Positions 8,221-15,937 of a stretch of DNA of 64,000 bases are shown here, one piece after another. Position numbers and translations under genes: made by a program. The notes beneath the pieces were generated by a model that was not told where the DNA came from, did not search any database, and saw only the letters and a list, made by a program, of their open reading frames with translations. The number at the start of each line of letters is the position of its first letter. Positions within the stretch are counted from its first letter, which is position 1. The DNA is from Proteiniclasticum aestuarii (lineage in GTDB: Bacteria > Bacillota > Clostridia > Clostridiales > Clostridiaceae). Location: contig NZ_JAFNJU010000002.1 in the NCBI RefSeq assembly GCF_017368455.1, positions 293,177 through 357,176 on the forward strand, given 5' to 3'.

Positions 8221-9375
8221 TTAAAGCTCAAGCTTAAGAAGACCTTCGTAGATGCTGCTGATGAAAGGCCCGATTTCAGAAGAAACCTCTATGAATCCCT
8301 GCTGCAGGGTCTTCCCTCCGCCTCCTCGGAATCGGAACGCTTCCCGGGCGGGTTTCACAAGTTCCCTGGCATCCGCCCGTTCCCCTGTGAAGACGAAGAT
8401 TCTGCCATCTCCTCGATAAAAGACTGCTATCTTCCCCTTTTTCATCATCTGATTGCCCAGGGCCTTCATGAGCTCATCCTCATACTCCACTTCTATGACC
8501 ACAGTATCTTCTTCAAAGTTCTCGGCCAGTGCCTCCGCAAGCTCCAGAATCAGTGCGCCCTGGGCTTTCCTGTATTCGTCTCTCTCTTCTCTGATCTGCC
8601 GTACTCGAAATGGCAGTTCATCCAGATTCACACCCAGCTCCGCCTTCAGCTTCATAATGGCATCTTCCATCTCATAGAGATACCTGAATGCACGCTCTCC
8701 CGCCACATAATAGATGCGACTGCCTCCCTTGTACTTTTCCACAGCCGTGATCTTGAAGAGTCTCAGATCCTTCAGAGACTTCACATGGGTACCTCCGCAT
8801 CCGCACCAGTCTATGTCCCCGATCTGCACAATGCGGATGTTCGAATCCACCTGAACCGCTTTGCGAAGAGGAATGTCCCCCAGATTGTATTTGTCACGGT
8901 AGTAGGTGGATACCGGAAGATTCTTACCTATGAGCCCATTGACTTCATTCTCCGCCTGAAGCCTCATTTCTTCATCGATCTCCAGATCCGTATCAATGGT
9001 GGCGTAAGCCTTCCCCATGTGGAAACTCACCGTTTCCACGCCAAGCTGGTCCTTCAGAACCGCTGTGAGCACATGCTGCGCCGTGTGCTGGATGCTGTGG
9101 TCTTCCCGCACCTTCTGGTCTATGATGCACTCCACCGGCATATGGAGGGTCAGTCCGGAGAAGGAGGCCAGTCTGTGCCAGATCTCTTCTCCTTCCGTAA
9201 AGACATCCAGCACTTCTTTTCCGTTGATGGTTCCCATGTCTGAAGGCTGTCCGCCCCCTTCAGGATAAAAATAAGTGCTCTCCAGGGTGATGTATACCCC
9301 GTCCTCTTTCTCTTTCACGGATCGTACTCTTGAAGTAAACCTCAGCACATCCTGATCCACCTGATACAGTTTCAC
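8221..9375 (-). CDS. AlaX-type alanyl-tRNA editing protein with DHHA1 domain
   Basis: Free-standing editing factor that hydrolyses mischarged Ser- or Gly-tRNA-Ala. N-terminal AlaX/TGS-like start (TYFYPEGGGQPSD), zinc-binding editing site with HTAQHVLTA (about residue 100) and CGCGGTHVKSL (about 205), then a coiled stretch (KLKAELGVN to EERDEYRK) and a C-terminal DHHA1 domain with FRGGGGKTLQQGF. The start is assigned to GTG (VKLYQVDQDV) because GGGAGTGG lies 5 nt upstream; upstream ATG and AUG-like starts lack a ribosome site. Likely first gene of the operon running to 4103. Confidence 0.92.
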   Translation of the reverse strand: MKLYQVDQDVLRFTSRVRSVKEKEDGVYITLESTYFYPEGGGQPSDMGTINGKEVLDVFTEGEEIWHRLASFSGLTLHMPVECIIDQKVREDHSIQHTAQHVLTAVLKDQLGVETVSFHMGKAYATIDTDLEIDEEMRLQAENEVNGLIGKNLPVSTYYRDKYNLGDIPLRKAVQVDSNIRIVQIGDIDWCGCGGTHVKSLKDLRLFKITAVEKYKGGSRIYYVAGERAFRYLYEMEDAIMKLKAELGVNLDELPFRVRQIREERDEYRKAQGALILELAEALAENFEEDTVVIEVEYEDELMKALGNQMMKKGKIAVFYRGDGRIFVFTGERADARELVKPAREAFRFRGGGGKTLQQGFIEVSSEIGPFISSIYEGLLKLEL

Positions 9376-9558
9376 GCTATCCACTCCCATACATTTTTTC
9401 ACTCTTCATTGTACCATTAATTGAAAATGAGTTGCAGTAACATGCCACTAAAAAGTCTTCACCACCGCCTGTTTTTCTGGGCTATCTCTCATAAGGTGAA
9501 ACCATGGACCCTTCCATTCATGAAAACCCTTCTGTTTTAATGGAATAGAAGGGAAATC

Positions 9559-9590
9559 TTAATTTGCTTTTAATTTATCTCCCTTATAAT
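9559..9590 (+). promoter_or_regulatory. Direct-repeat-controlled promoter of the PspC gene
   Basis: TTAATTT at 9559-9565 and 9570-9576 (11-bp period) lie 8 bp upstream of a TATAAT (9585-9590); no good -35 is present. Repeats one helical turn apart in place of a -35 are the usual site of an OmpR-family activator. A matching arrangement precedes the gene at 55166. Confidence 0.5.
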
Positions 9591-9632
9591 GACCTCATGA
9601 AATAAAGTTTTTGATAAGAGAGGAAGTTAGTG

Positions 9633-10007
9633 ATGGAAAAGAAATTATACAAGAATACGGACAGAAAAATGATCTCCGGTGTCCTGGCAGGTTTTTCCGA
9701 CTACCTGGGCATTGATGTGACGATCCTGAGAATCGGATATGTGCTTTTGAGCCTGATCATGGAGGCGTTCCCCGGAATCATTCTCTACATCATCCTGGCC
9801 ATTGTGATGCCGGATATGGATGAGCGGGACAGGGAGCGTAAGACCTACAAGGCGAAGAAGAACGACAACCCCTATACCAGCGAAGAAAACGCCTATGGAC
9901 AGAAGCCCTATCAGGATGTGGACTACAAAGAGGAAAAGGACACAGCGGAAGCGGACAAGAACTTCAAGAAATCCGGTGGGGCCTATACCCCAGACGACCG
10001 GAATTAA
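9633..10007 (+). CDS. PspC domain envelope-stress protein
   Basis: 124-residue protein. N-terminal PspC domain (residues 1-65): KLYKNTDRKMISGVLAGFSDYLGID followed by two hydrophobic helices (RIGYVLLSLIM and GIILYIILAIVMP). The charged, Tyr-rich C-terminal tail (about 66-124) is hydrophilic. PspC proteins sense or buffer cytoplasmic-membrane stress. Start ATG chosen over the GTG directly upstream, with AGAGGAAG as ribosome site. Single-gene unit closed by a hairpin. Expression probably depends on a response regulator binding the repeats at 9559-9576. Confidence 0.88.
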   Translation: MEKKLYKNTDRKMISGVLAGFSDYLGIDVTILRIGYVLLSLIMEAFPGIILYIILAIVMPDMDERDRERKTYKAKKNDNPYTSEENAYGQKPYQDVDYKEEKDTAEADKNFKKSGGAYTPDDRN

Positions 10008-10013
10008 CACAGC

Positions 10014-10098
10014 AACCTTAAGGAACCCTCACAGGAGCAGAGACTTCTCCGTCACCATGACGGAGTGAATGATTATGCGCTCCTTAAGGGTTCTTTTC
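10014..10098 (+). terminator. Two-level hairpin after PspC gene
   Basis: Outer arms AACC-TTAAGGA and TCCTTAAGGGTT (near 10014-10024 and 10081-10092) enclose an inner perfect stem CTCCGTC/GACGGAG (10047-10065). The outer stem ends in CTTTTCTT, so it works as a terminator with an unusually large branched loop. Confidence 0.6.
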
Positions 10099-10224
10099 TT
10101 GCGCCCAGATGAGCGCAGCAACATCCACTTATCCAGTGTCTGATAATTCACATCTTTTTAATAATATTGATTTATAATAGACAATAAACACAGTGTCTAT
10201 CTCTATCAGTGAGGAGGAAACGTC

Positions 10225-10530
10225 ATGGAAGAATTAAAGAAACTGCTTCTTACAGCCGTCGGCGCTGCAGCCATCAGTGTCGAGAAAATCGACAGTACCG
10301 TCACCGAGCTCATCGAAAAGGGAAAGCTCAGCGTGAAGGAAGGCAAAGAACTCCGGGAAGAACTGGTCCGCAGAAAGAAGGAATCGGAAGAGGATCTGGT
10401 GAAGAAGGAAGATCTTAACGGAATCATCGATTCTCTGAACCTGGTCAGCAAAAGAGAACTGGAACTTCTGGAGGACAGAGTGGCAAAGCTTGAAGAGCAG
10501 ATGAAGAGCGTAAGGGATTCCGACCTGTAG
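10225..10530 (+). CDS. Phasin-like small coiled-coil protein
   Basis: 101 residues, no signal peptide. An N-terminal amphipathic helix (ELKKLLLTAVGAAAISVEKI) leads to a charged helix (ELIEKGKLSVKEGKELREEL) and a C-terminal coiled coil (KRELELLEDRVAKLEEQMKSV). The pattern fits the phasin superfamily or poly-hydroxyalkanoate granule regulator-like proteins often paired with UbiB kinases. GAGGAGG precedes the ATG, and the UbiB gene starts 33 bp downstream. Likely a partner or membrane-surface adaptor for the kinase; that role is inference. Confidence 0.7.
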   Translation: MEELKKLLLTAVGAAAISVEKIDSTVTELIEKGKLSVKEGKELREELVRRKKESEEDLVKKEDLNGIIDSLNLVSKRELELLEDRVAKLEEQMKSVRDSDL

Positions 10531-10563
10531 CCGGTGCATTTCTAAATATAAGGTGGTGTTCTG

Positions 10564-12183
10564 ATGGGGGATAATCAAGCCGACTACAGCAGGAAGCGCT
10601 TCAGAGAGATTGTAAGGGTCCTAGCCTCCTACGGCTTCGGCCATATCATTCATGCTAAATTCCGGACGGAAAAAATGAAAAATGATCCAGAGAATCTGAG
10701 ACTGGTCTTTGAAGAGCTGGGACCTACCTTTATTAAAATCGGTCAGATTCTCTCCACAAGACCGGATGTGCTCCCCGCAGAATACATCACCGAACTGGCT
10801 AAGCTTCAGGACAAAGCCCCTCCTTTCCCCTATGAAACCGTGAAATCCATCATCGAGGAAGAGCTGGGAAGACCGCTTACTGAGATCTTCTCCTCCCTGA
10901 CGGAAACACCCATGGCCTGCGCTTCCGTGGCCCAGGTTCATAGGGCGGTCCTTCTGGACGGAACCCGCGTCATCGTCAAAGTCCAGAGACCCGACATCGA
11001 AGACAGACTTCTGGAGGACCTCCATATCCTCATACGGATCGTGAAGAAAGCGCCCAACACCCTGCGGGACATTCTCCTGGATCCTGTGGAAGCGCTGGAG
11101 GAGATCCTGGAAACCACAAAGATCGAACTGGACTTCACCAACGAGGTCCACTACATGCTGCGGTTTCAGAAGGAAAACGAGTCCATCCGGTGCATCAGCA
11201 TTCCCAAGGTGCATCTGAATCTTTCCACCAAGCGCATCGTGGTGCAGGAAGAGATTGAGGGAATCAAAATCACAGATAAAGAAAAGCTTCTGGAAGAAGG
11301 CTATGATGCAGAGGACATCGGCAGAAAGCTGGTGCTTTCCTATCTCTATCAGCTCTTCAGCAACGGTTTCTTTCACGGAGACCCGCATCCCGGAAATCTC
11401 ATCATCCACGAGAAAAAGATCTACTACATCGATTTCGGCATCATGGGCAGCCTGACCCAGAAAGCAAGAAGGTCCGTGAATGATCTTCTCCAGGCCATGG
11501 TGAAGAGAGACATCGGTCAGCTGGTGAATCTCGTGCTGGATCTGGCCCAGCAGAAAGGCCCTGTGGATAAGAACGTACTCTATGAAGACATCGAGTACAT
11601 CATCCACTACTACCTGCAGACCAGCCTCAAGAACATTCAGGTCTCCAGGCTTTTCATGGACCTTTTCGAAGCAGCCCGAAAAAACAATCTGAAGCTGCCC
11701 AAGGAATTCACCACCCTTCTGAAGTCCCTTCTGATCCTGGAAGGCGTCATCAGCGAGATCGCTCCGGATCTCAGCATCATGGAAATCGCCAAGGATTATC
11801 TGAAGGAAGATCCCAAGCTTGATCTGTGGCCTGAATTTTCTCTGGACAGCCTGGCCCTTCACAGCTACAGCCTGGTGAAGGACACACTGAAGATCCCCAT
11901 CAGCATCCAGACCATACTGGACAACTTCATCAGCGGTCGAGGGAAAGTGAAGCTGGACATCGTGAACTTTGACAACCGCTGGGTGGACTTCAACAAAATG
12001 ATCAACCGCATGGTTTTCGCCCTGGTCGTATCGGCCATCATCATCGCTTCCGCCCTGATCATCCGCAGCGGAGACGGACCGAACTTCAACGGAATCAGCC
12101 TGGTTGGGATGCTGGGCTTCGCATTGGCAGGATTTCTGGGCTTATGGCTTCTCATTTCCATCCTGAAATCCGGTAACATCTGA
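10564..12183 (+). CDS. ABC1/AarF/UbiB family atypical protein kinase
   Basis: 539 residues. UbiB signature regions: KxGQ motif in FIKIGQILSTRPDVLP (about 57-72), Ala-rich loop CASVAQVHRA (about 120), NGFFHGDPHPGN (about 272) and YIDFGIMG (metal-binding DFG, about 291). Two transmembrane helices at the C-terminus (about 480-500 and 512-532) anchor it in the membrane. In respiring bacteria the family supports ubiquinone synthesis; an anaerobic Firmicute would lack ubiquinone, so a role in membrane lipid or isoprenoid handling is more likely. Forms a two-gene unit with the phasin-like gene. Confidence 0.92.
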   Translation: MGDNQADYSRKRFREIVRVLASYGFGHIIHAKFRTEKMKNDPENLRLVFEELGPTFIKIGQILSTRPDVLPAEYITELAKLQDKAPPFPYETVKSIIEEELGRPLTEIFSSLTETPMACASVAQVHRAVLLDGTRVIVKVQRPDIEDRLLEDLHILIRIVKKAPNTLRDILLDPVEALEEILETTKIELDFTNEVHYMLRFQKENESIRCISIPKVHLNLSTKRIVVQEEIEGIKITDKEKLLEEGYDAEDIGRKLVLSYLYQLFSNGFFHGDPHPGNLIIHEKKIYYIDFGIMGSLTQKARRSVNDLLQAMVKRDIGQLVNLVLDLAQQKGPVDKNVLYEDIEYIIHYYLQTSLKNIQVSRLFMDLFEAARKNNLKLPKEFTTLLKSLLILEGVISEIAPDLSIMEIAKDYLKEDPKLDLWPEFSLDSLALHSYSLVKDTLKIPISIQTILDNFISGRGKVKLDIVNFDNRWVDFNKMINRMVFALVVSAIIIASALIIRSGDGPNFNGISLVGMLGFALAGFLGLWLLISILKSGNI

Positions 12184-12223
12184 CCCATCTCATCTATTTT
12201 TTCAGGTAGTTTCAACAGGAAGA

Positions 12224-12278
12224 AAGACACCCCTTCTGTGCTGTCATGAAATCTGACATGCACCTTAAGGGGTGTCTT
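12224..12278. terminator. Bidirectional terminator
   Basis: Twelve-bp perfect arms AAGACACCCCTT and AAGGGGTGTCTT between convergent genes (UbiB kinase and the XRE-TPR pair). Confidence 0.8.
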
Positions 12279-12311
12279 CTGTTCTTCTAAGATGAATCCT
12301 TACATTCTATA

Positions 12312-13565
12312 CTAGATATGACCTTCCGTCTGAATACTCATGGTGAAGTATCGGATGGAATCCTCTTTCTTCCCCATCTTGTAGTAGACCTTGGCCAGAT
12401 CCTTATATCGTTTGGCCAGTTCTCTTGTTTTCCCTTTTTTGATGAGCATATCCAGAGACACACTCAGATAGGTCTCCGCCATATCGTAGTTTCCGTTTTC
12501 CGCAAGGAGCCTGCCTTTGAAGTAATAGGCTTTCTCCACAGCATCGGGATGCTGGTTTTCGATGGCTGCATTGACCACCATATCCACATATTTGGATGCT
12601 TCCTTGTAATGGCCTTCCTCCACGAATCGGGTCATGGCATCCAGAAGGAGCGTCACATTATCCGACAGGGATTCCTGGGGGAAGATTTTCGCCGCTTCCG
12701 CCATCTCCCTGTAGGAGCCTTCCACATCACCGCTGTTTAAAAGCTTCACTGCCAGAAAATACTTGGCTTTGGCATGCATTTCAGGGTAATTCTTCAGATA
12801 CTCACTGATCTTGTCGTAGTTCTCCTTGCCGTCTTCAGCCGTGCTGATCAGGCAGTACTGCAGATGGATCTGTCCTTTGATTCTGTCGTTCTCCGTGATC
12901 TCCAGCAGTTCATCCACAAAGGGAAGATACTTCTTCGCTTCCTCATACTTTTCCATGTATACAAGACAGGCCACTGTCATATAGGGAATCAGCAGTCTAT
13001 CTTCCTTTGTGATGGAATCGGGAAGCGTATAGTAGTTGCTCATGAGGAAGTTCAGAAACACCATGGCATTCTCATATTCTGCCGTCGCATGGAGATACTT
13101 CGCCATGGTCATGCAGTAGAGATACTGCGTCTCGGCATTGACGATGTTGATATAGGTTCTGTAGAGATGGGAGATCTCCACATTCAGCTCTTCAATCTTG
13201 CCCTTTTCGATGTAGTGATTGATCAGCTGGATTCTCGCCTGAAAGGTCTGCATCACAAGACCATTCTGCTCCGTCACCTCAATCAGCCCTTTGATCTCCT
13301 TTGCATAGTTCTTGGAGAACATATTCTCTGAGAGTTTCTTCAGCTCATCATTCACTTCCTGGATGATGTCTTTCTTGAGGCTTTCCTTTTCGATGCCCAG
13401 TCTTTTGGCCACCAGGTCCAGCACCCACTCTTCCGCTGTCACCTTGTCGTTCTCGATGGTGGACATCTTCGATACGGAGATTTCCGAACCGCAGAGGGCT
13501 TTCAGTGTCATGCCTTTCTGTATACGAGCTCTTCGTATTTTTTCACCAGTACTCAGTATTTCCAT
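12312..13565 (-). CDS. XRE-TPR regulator, second of a coupled pair
   Basis: 417 residues. An XRE/cro-type helix-turn-helix spans about residues 7-62 (GEKIRRARIQKGMTLKALCG, ISVSKMSTIENDK), followed by about 330 residues of helical repeats that look like TPRs (for example AYYFKGRLLAENGNYDMAET and KDLAKVYYKMGKKEDSIRYF). This is the architecture of RRNPP-like or transcriptional-adaptor regulators that bind a peptide or protein in the TPR domain. Its ATG overlaps the upstream stop as TAATG. About the same length and layout as its neighbour, with divergent sequence. Target unknown. Confidence 0.85.
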   Translation of the reverse strand: MEILSTGEKIRRARIQKGMTLKALCGSEISVSKMSTIENDKVTAEEWVLDLVAKRLGIEKESLKKDIIQEVNDELKKLSENMFSKNYAKEIKGLIEVTEQNGLVMQTFQARIQLINHYIEKGKIEELNVEISHLYRTYINIVNAETQYLYCMTMAKYLHATAEYENAMVFLNFLMSNYYTLPDSITKEDRLLIPYMTVACLVYMEKYEEAKKYLPFVDELLEITENDRIKGQIHLQYCLISTAEDGKENYDKISEYLKNYPEMHAKAKYFLAVKLLNSGDVEGSYREMAEAAKIFPQESLSDNVTLLLDAMTRFVEEGHYKEASKYVDMVVNAAIENQHPDAVEKAYYFKGRLLAENGNYDMAETYLSVSLDMLIKKGKTRELAKRYKDLAKVYYKMGKKEDSIRYFTMSIQTEGHI

Positions 13566-14860
13566 TACTTGTCACCACCCTCTTGGAGCATAATATTCAT
13601 GGATTTCTCAAGCAGCTTATAGGAATCCACGTTCTTTCCTTTTTCCAGATAGAATTTTGCCATGAGAAGCATGATCTTGGACTCTTCCTCTTTCAGCTTC
13701 TTCTCTCTGGCTATATTGAGCGCCAGGATGAGATTATTCACCGCACCGCGCATATTTTTAAACAGGGATTCCACTTTTGATTTCACAAGATACAGTTTGA
13801 TGTTTCCAAGGAAATCTTCTTCCAGTATCATACGGTCCAGAAGGTTCAGCGTCTCATAGGCATCTTCTTCTCTCTTCAGGTGTCCATAGCACTCCGCCAG
13901 GTGGAGATTCACTTCCTTCAGCATCTCCTGATTCCTGTTGTAAAGGACTTCGGATTTTCTGAAGTGGATCACCGCTTCCTCGTACCGTTCAAAATCCTCG
14001 TAGAGCTTACCCAGGGTCATCTCGATCTCAGCCATTTCCGACTCTTCTCCACAGGTTCTGAAAATCTGCAGAGACATCTTCGCATATTTGGATGCCTCTT
14101 CGAAATTGCCTTCCATCTCATTCTTCTCCGCAAGTCTTGTGAGGAACTTCCCGTAGGATCTCTTATCCGACATGATTTCGAACTTCTCATTGGACTTTGC
14201 CGTATACTCCTTGCTCTTCTCCAGGTTTCCTACTTTCTTGTAGGCCACAGCCAGATAGAAGTAGACCTTGGCCAGCATGATTTCATCGGTGAGGATGCCT
14301 TCCACAAAGAGCGCTTCAGATTTATGGAAATAGCTGATGGCCATAGGCAGAGATTCCTGATCCATGCAGGTCTTGGCCACAAGCATGAAGTTGTCGATGT
14401 AAGATCCTTTATAGTTGTGGGTGGAGTAGATCACATTGCACTGGAATAGATAGTCGAAAGCCTTCGTAAAGTTCCTTCTGCTGATTTCAAGCATGCCTTT
14501 CAGATAAAGGTTCTTCGCTTTAGGCAGAATCAGATTATACTGATTGATGTAATGATCGCCCTTTTCTATGTACTTGGACGCTTTTTCAAATTCTCCGATC
14601 TCAATGCTGATTTCAGCCATCTCACTGAAGTATTCGCAGATGCGGTCTGCCTGGGTGTTCTCGGATTCCATGAAATACTCCACTGAAATATCCAGTGTTT
14701 CCGCCAGATAATCCAGAAGATCCATCGAAGGATTGGATTTGCTGGATTCCACAAGACTGATCTGTCCAGGAGTTACTCGATTCCCTGCCACATCTTTCAG
14801 CGTCATGTTTAATTCTTTTCGTCTTTTTTTGACCTTTTCGCCTAATGATAATACTTCCAT
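13565..14860 (-). CDS. XRE-TPR regulator, first of a coupled pair
   Basis: 431 residues. XRE helix-turn-helix at residues 7-60 (GEKVKKRRKELNMTLKDVAG, RVTPGQISLVESSKSNPSMD), then TPR-like helices to the end (EFEKASKYIEKGDHYINQY; FAEKNEMEGNFEEASKYAKM-like units; NGLYEDFERYEEAVIHFRKS-like units). The promoter at 14894-14921 carries 11-bp direct repeats that may be its own operator. No short peptide gene with a ribosome site is evident beside it. Likely controls genes elsewhere; co-expression with its partner suggests heterodimers or opposing roles. Confidence 0.85.
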   Translation of the reverse strand: MEVLSLGEKVKKRRKELNMTLKDVAGNRVTPGQISLVESSKSNPSMDLLDYLAETLDISVEYFMESENTQADRICEYFSEMAEISIEIGEFEKASKYIEKGDHYINQYNLILPKAKNLYLKGMLEISRRNFTKAFDYLFQCNVIYSTHNYKGSYIDNFMLVAKTCMDQESLPMAISYFHKSEALFVEGILTDEIMLAKVYFYLAVAYKKVGNLEKSKEYTAKSNEKFEIMSDKRSYGKFLTRLAEKNEMEGNFEEASKYAKMSLQIFRTCGEESEMAEIEMTLGKLYEDFERYEEAVIHFRKSEVLYNRNQEMLKEVNLHLAECYGHLKREEDAYETLNLLDRMILEEDFLGNIKLYLVKSKVESLFKNMRGAVNNLILALNIAREKKLKEEESKIMLLMAKFYLEKGKNVDSYKLLEKSMNIMLQEGGDK

Positions 14861-14893
14861 AAACCTCTCTCCTAAAGCATAATTAACATTTTT

Positions 14894-14931
14894 ATTATAG
14901 CATATAATGTAGCTAGAATAACTCTAGAATA
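14894..14931 (-). promoter_or_regulatory. XRE-TPR operon promoter with direct repeats
   Basis: On the minus strand an extended -10 TGC-TATAAT (14894-14899 on +) is preceded by TTATTC at 16 bp. TATTCTAG occurs twice with 11-bp period (14113-type positions 14913-14920 and 14924-14931 on +, as CTAGAATA). One copy overlaps the -35, so a bound regulator would repress or steer polymerase; autoregulation by the XRE proteins is the simplest idea. Confidence 0.5.
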
Positions 14932-15055
14932 GACTTTTCTGACAGATTTTTTAGAGATTTCTACAGCAAACATGAGTAACAGTTAAGAAATCACCTGAAA
15001 AACTCCAGTCTTAAAATATCAATTATTTATAAAAGAGACCCTTGAAACAGCGAAA

Positions 15056-15091
15056 AGAGAAGACTACTCAGTCCTTCCGAGCACCTTCTCT
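15056..15091 (-). terminator. Distal hairpin downstream of rnhA
   Basis: AGAGAAG/CTTCTCT arms with a partly paired loop; on the minus strand CTTCTCT runs straight into TTTC. Better T-run than the proximal hairpin. Confidence 0.5.
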
Positions 15092-15132
15092 CTCTGTGTA
15101 TGCATATATTTTTCTGTGAAATCTTTAATTTA

Positions 15133-15158
15133 CAGGAACTTATGAATGCAAGTTCCTG
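15133..15158 (-). terminator. Proximal hairpin downstream of rnhA
   Basis: Nine-bp perfect arms CAGGAACTT and AAGTTCCTG with an 8-nt loop, 10 bp after the rnhA stop; T-run weak. Confidence 0.5.
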
Positions 15159-15168
15159 AAGAAGACCC

Positions 15169-15819
15169 TCACTTCAGGAAAGCTTCCTTGGCCAGCTCAT
15201 CGGCCCGGTCATTATACCGGTCTCCACTATGGCCTTTCACTTTACGGAACTTCACATTCAGATCCTTCTTCATGGACTGATAGAATTCATGGTATCCACG
15301 GGTCAGATCGTTGTTTCTCTTCCAGGTGCCCAGAGCCCAGCTTTCGATCCCCTGATAATCAAAGTACAGCACGAGATTTCTGTAGCCCTTTTCTCTGGCG
15401 TAGGTCATGGCTTTCATGGCCCCAAGGACTTCTCCCGCCACATTTCTCATGGAGCTGTACTCTCCTTTCAGCGCTTCACATTCCGAATAGACCTCTTCTC
15501 CCTTATGGACCACCACCAGTCCATAAGCATATCTTTTTGTGGACAGTTCATAGCTTCCATCCACATAGATGATCACCTGGTCCTCCTGATGCGCTTCCTT
15601 GTGCTCTGCACGCACGTCTTCTTCCTTTTTCACTTCTTTCTTCTCCCCAGGAAGATCTTCTCCATGCAGCTGTATGAAGGAAAGGGCTTCTTCTCTTGTG
15701 GGAAAGCTCTTGTATCGGACGCCTTTTGCGCCTGTCACTTCCTTCCTGCACTGATCCCAGGTCTCAAGAATCATCGGTTTTTTTGAGTGCCCGTCCAGCA
15801 CCGCATAAAATTTACCCAA
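15169..15819 (-). CDS. rnhA: Ribonuclease HI with N-terminal hybrid-binding domain
   Basis: Cleaves the RNA strand of RNA-DNA hybrids. N-terminal RNase H hybrid-binding (caulimovirus-type) domain: GKFYAVLDGHSKKPMILETW and YKSFPTREEALSFI (residues 2-52). After a charged linker the RNase H fold follows: VIIYVDGSYE-type first Asp in IIYVDGSYELS, catalytic Glu in MRNVAGEVLGAM, Asp in VLYFDYQGIESW and final Asp in YNDRADELAKEAF. Starts with TTG, preceded by AAGGAG at 6 nt. A hairpin ends only about 15 nt upstream of this start. Confidence 0.93.
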   Translation of the reverse strand: MGKFYAVLDGHSKKPMILETWDQCRKEVTGAKGVRYKSFPTREEALSFIQLHGEDLPGEKKEVKKEEDVRAEHKEAHQEDQVIIYVDGSYELSTKRYAYGLVVVHKGEEVYSECEALKGEYSSMRNVAGEVLGAMKAMTYAREKGYRNLVLYFDYQGIESWALGTWKRNNDLTRGYHEFYQSMKKDLNVKFRKVKGHSGDRYNDRADELAKEAFLK

Positions 15820-15834
15820 ACTAAACTCCTTACA

Positions 15835-15858
15835 AAAAGGAGCTTTTACGCTCCTTTT
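15835..15858 (-). terminator. Terminator after DUF1232 gene, next to rnhA ribosome site
   Basis: Perfect 9-bp arms AAAAGGAGC and GCTCCTTTT with a 6-nt loop; minus-strand reading continues TTTTTGT then the AAGGAG ribosome site of rnhA. It can end the upstream transcript or act as a leader hairpin of rnhA. Confidence 0.65.
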
Positions 15859-15937
15859 CTCTTTTCTTTTCTTCTTATTTCATATCATGGTTCTGCCGGT
15901 CTTTCTCCGGCCGAACTTCCCCTGTCATCTGGCCCTG

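Larger units (their letters stand above)
14861..15168. other. Intergenic region between the XRE-TPR pair and rnhA
   Basis: Holds the promoter and repeats of the XRE-TPR operon (14894-14931) and two minus-strand hairpins downstream of rnhA (15056-15091, 15133-15158). The middle 14940-15050 is AT-rich with no gene or RNA I can support. Confidence 0.6.

Noticed and set aside
10621..11862. 413-codon open frame antisense to the UbiB kinase gene
   Set aside because: No motif, no ribosome site, and the plus-strand gene has complete kinase motifs.
15101..15160. Short plus-strand peptide frame starting near 15101
   Set aside because: No ribosome site and it overlaps the rnhA terminator hairpin; not a convincing signalling-peptide gene for the XRE-TPR pair.
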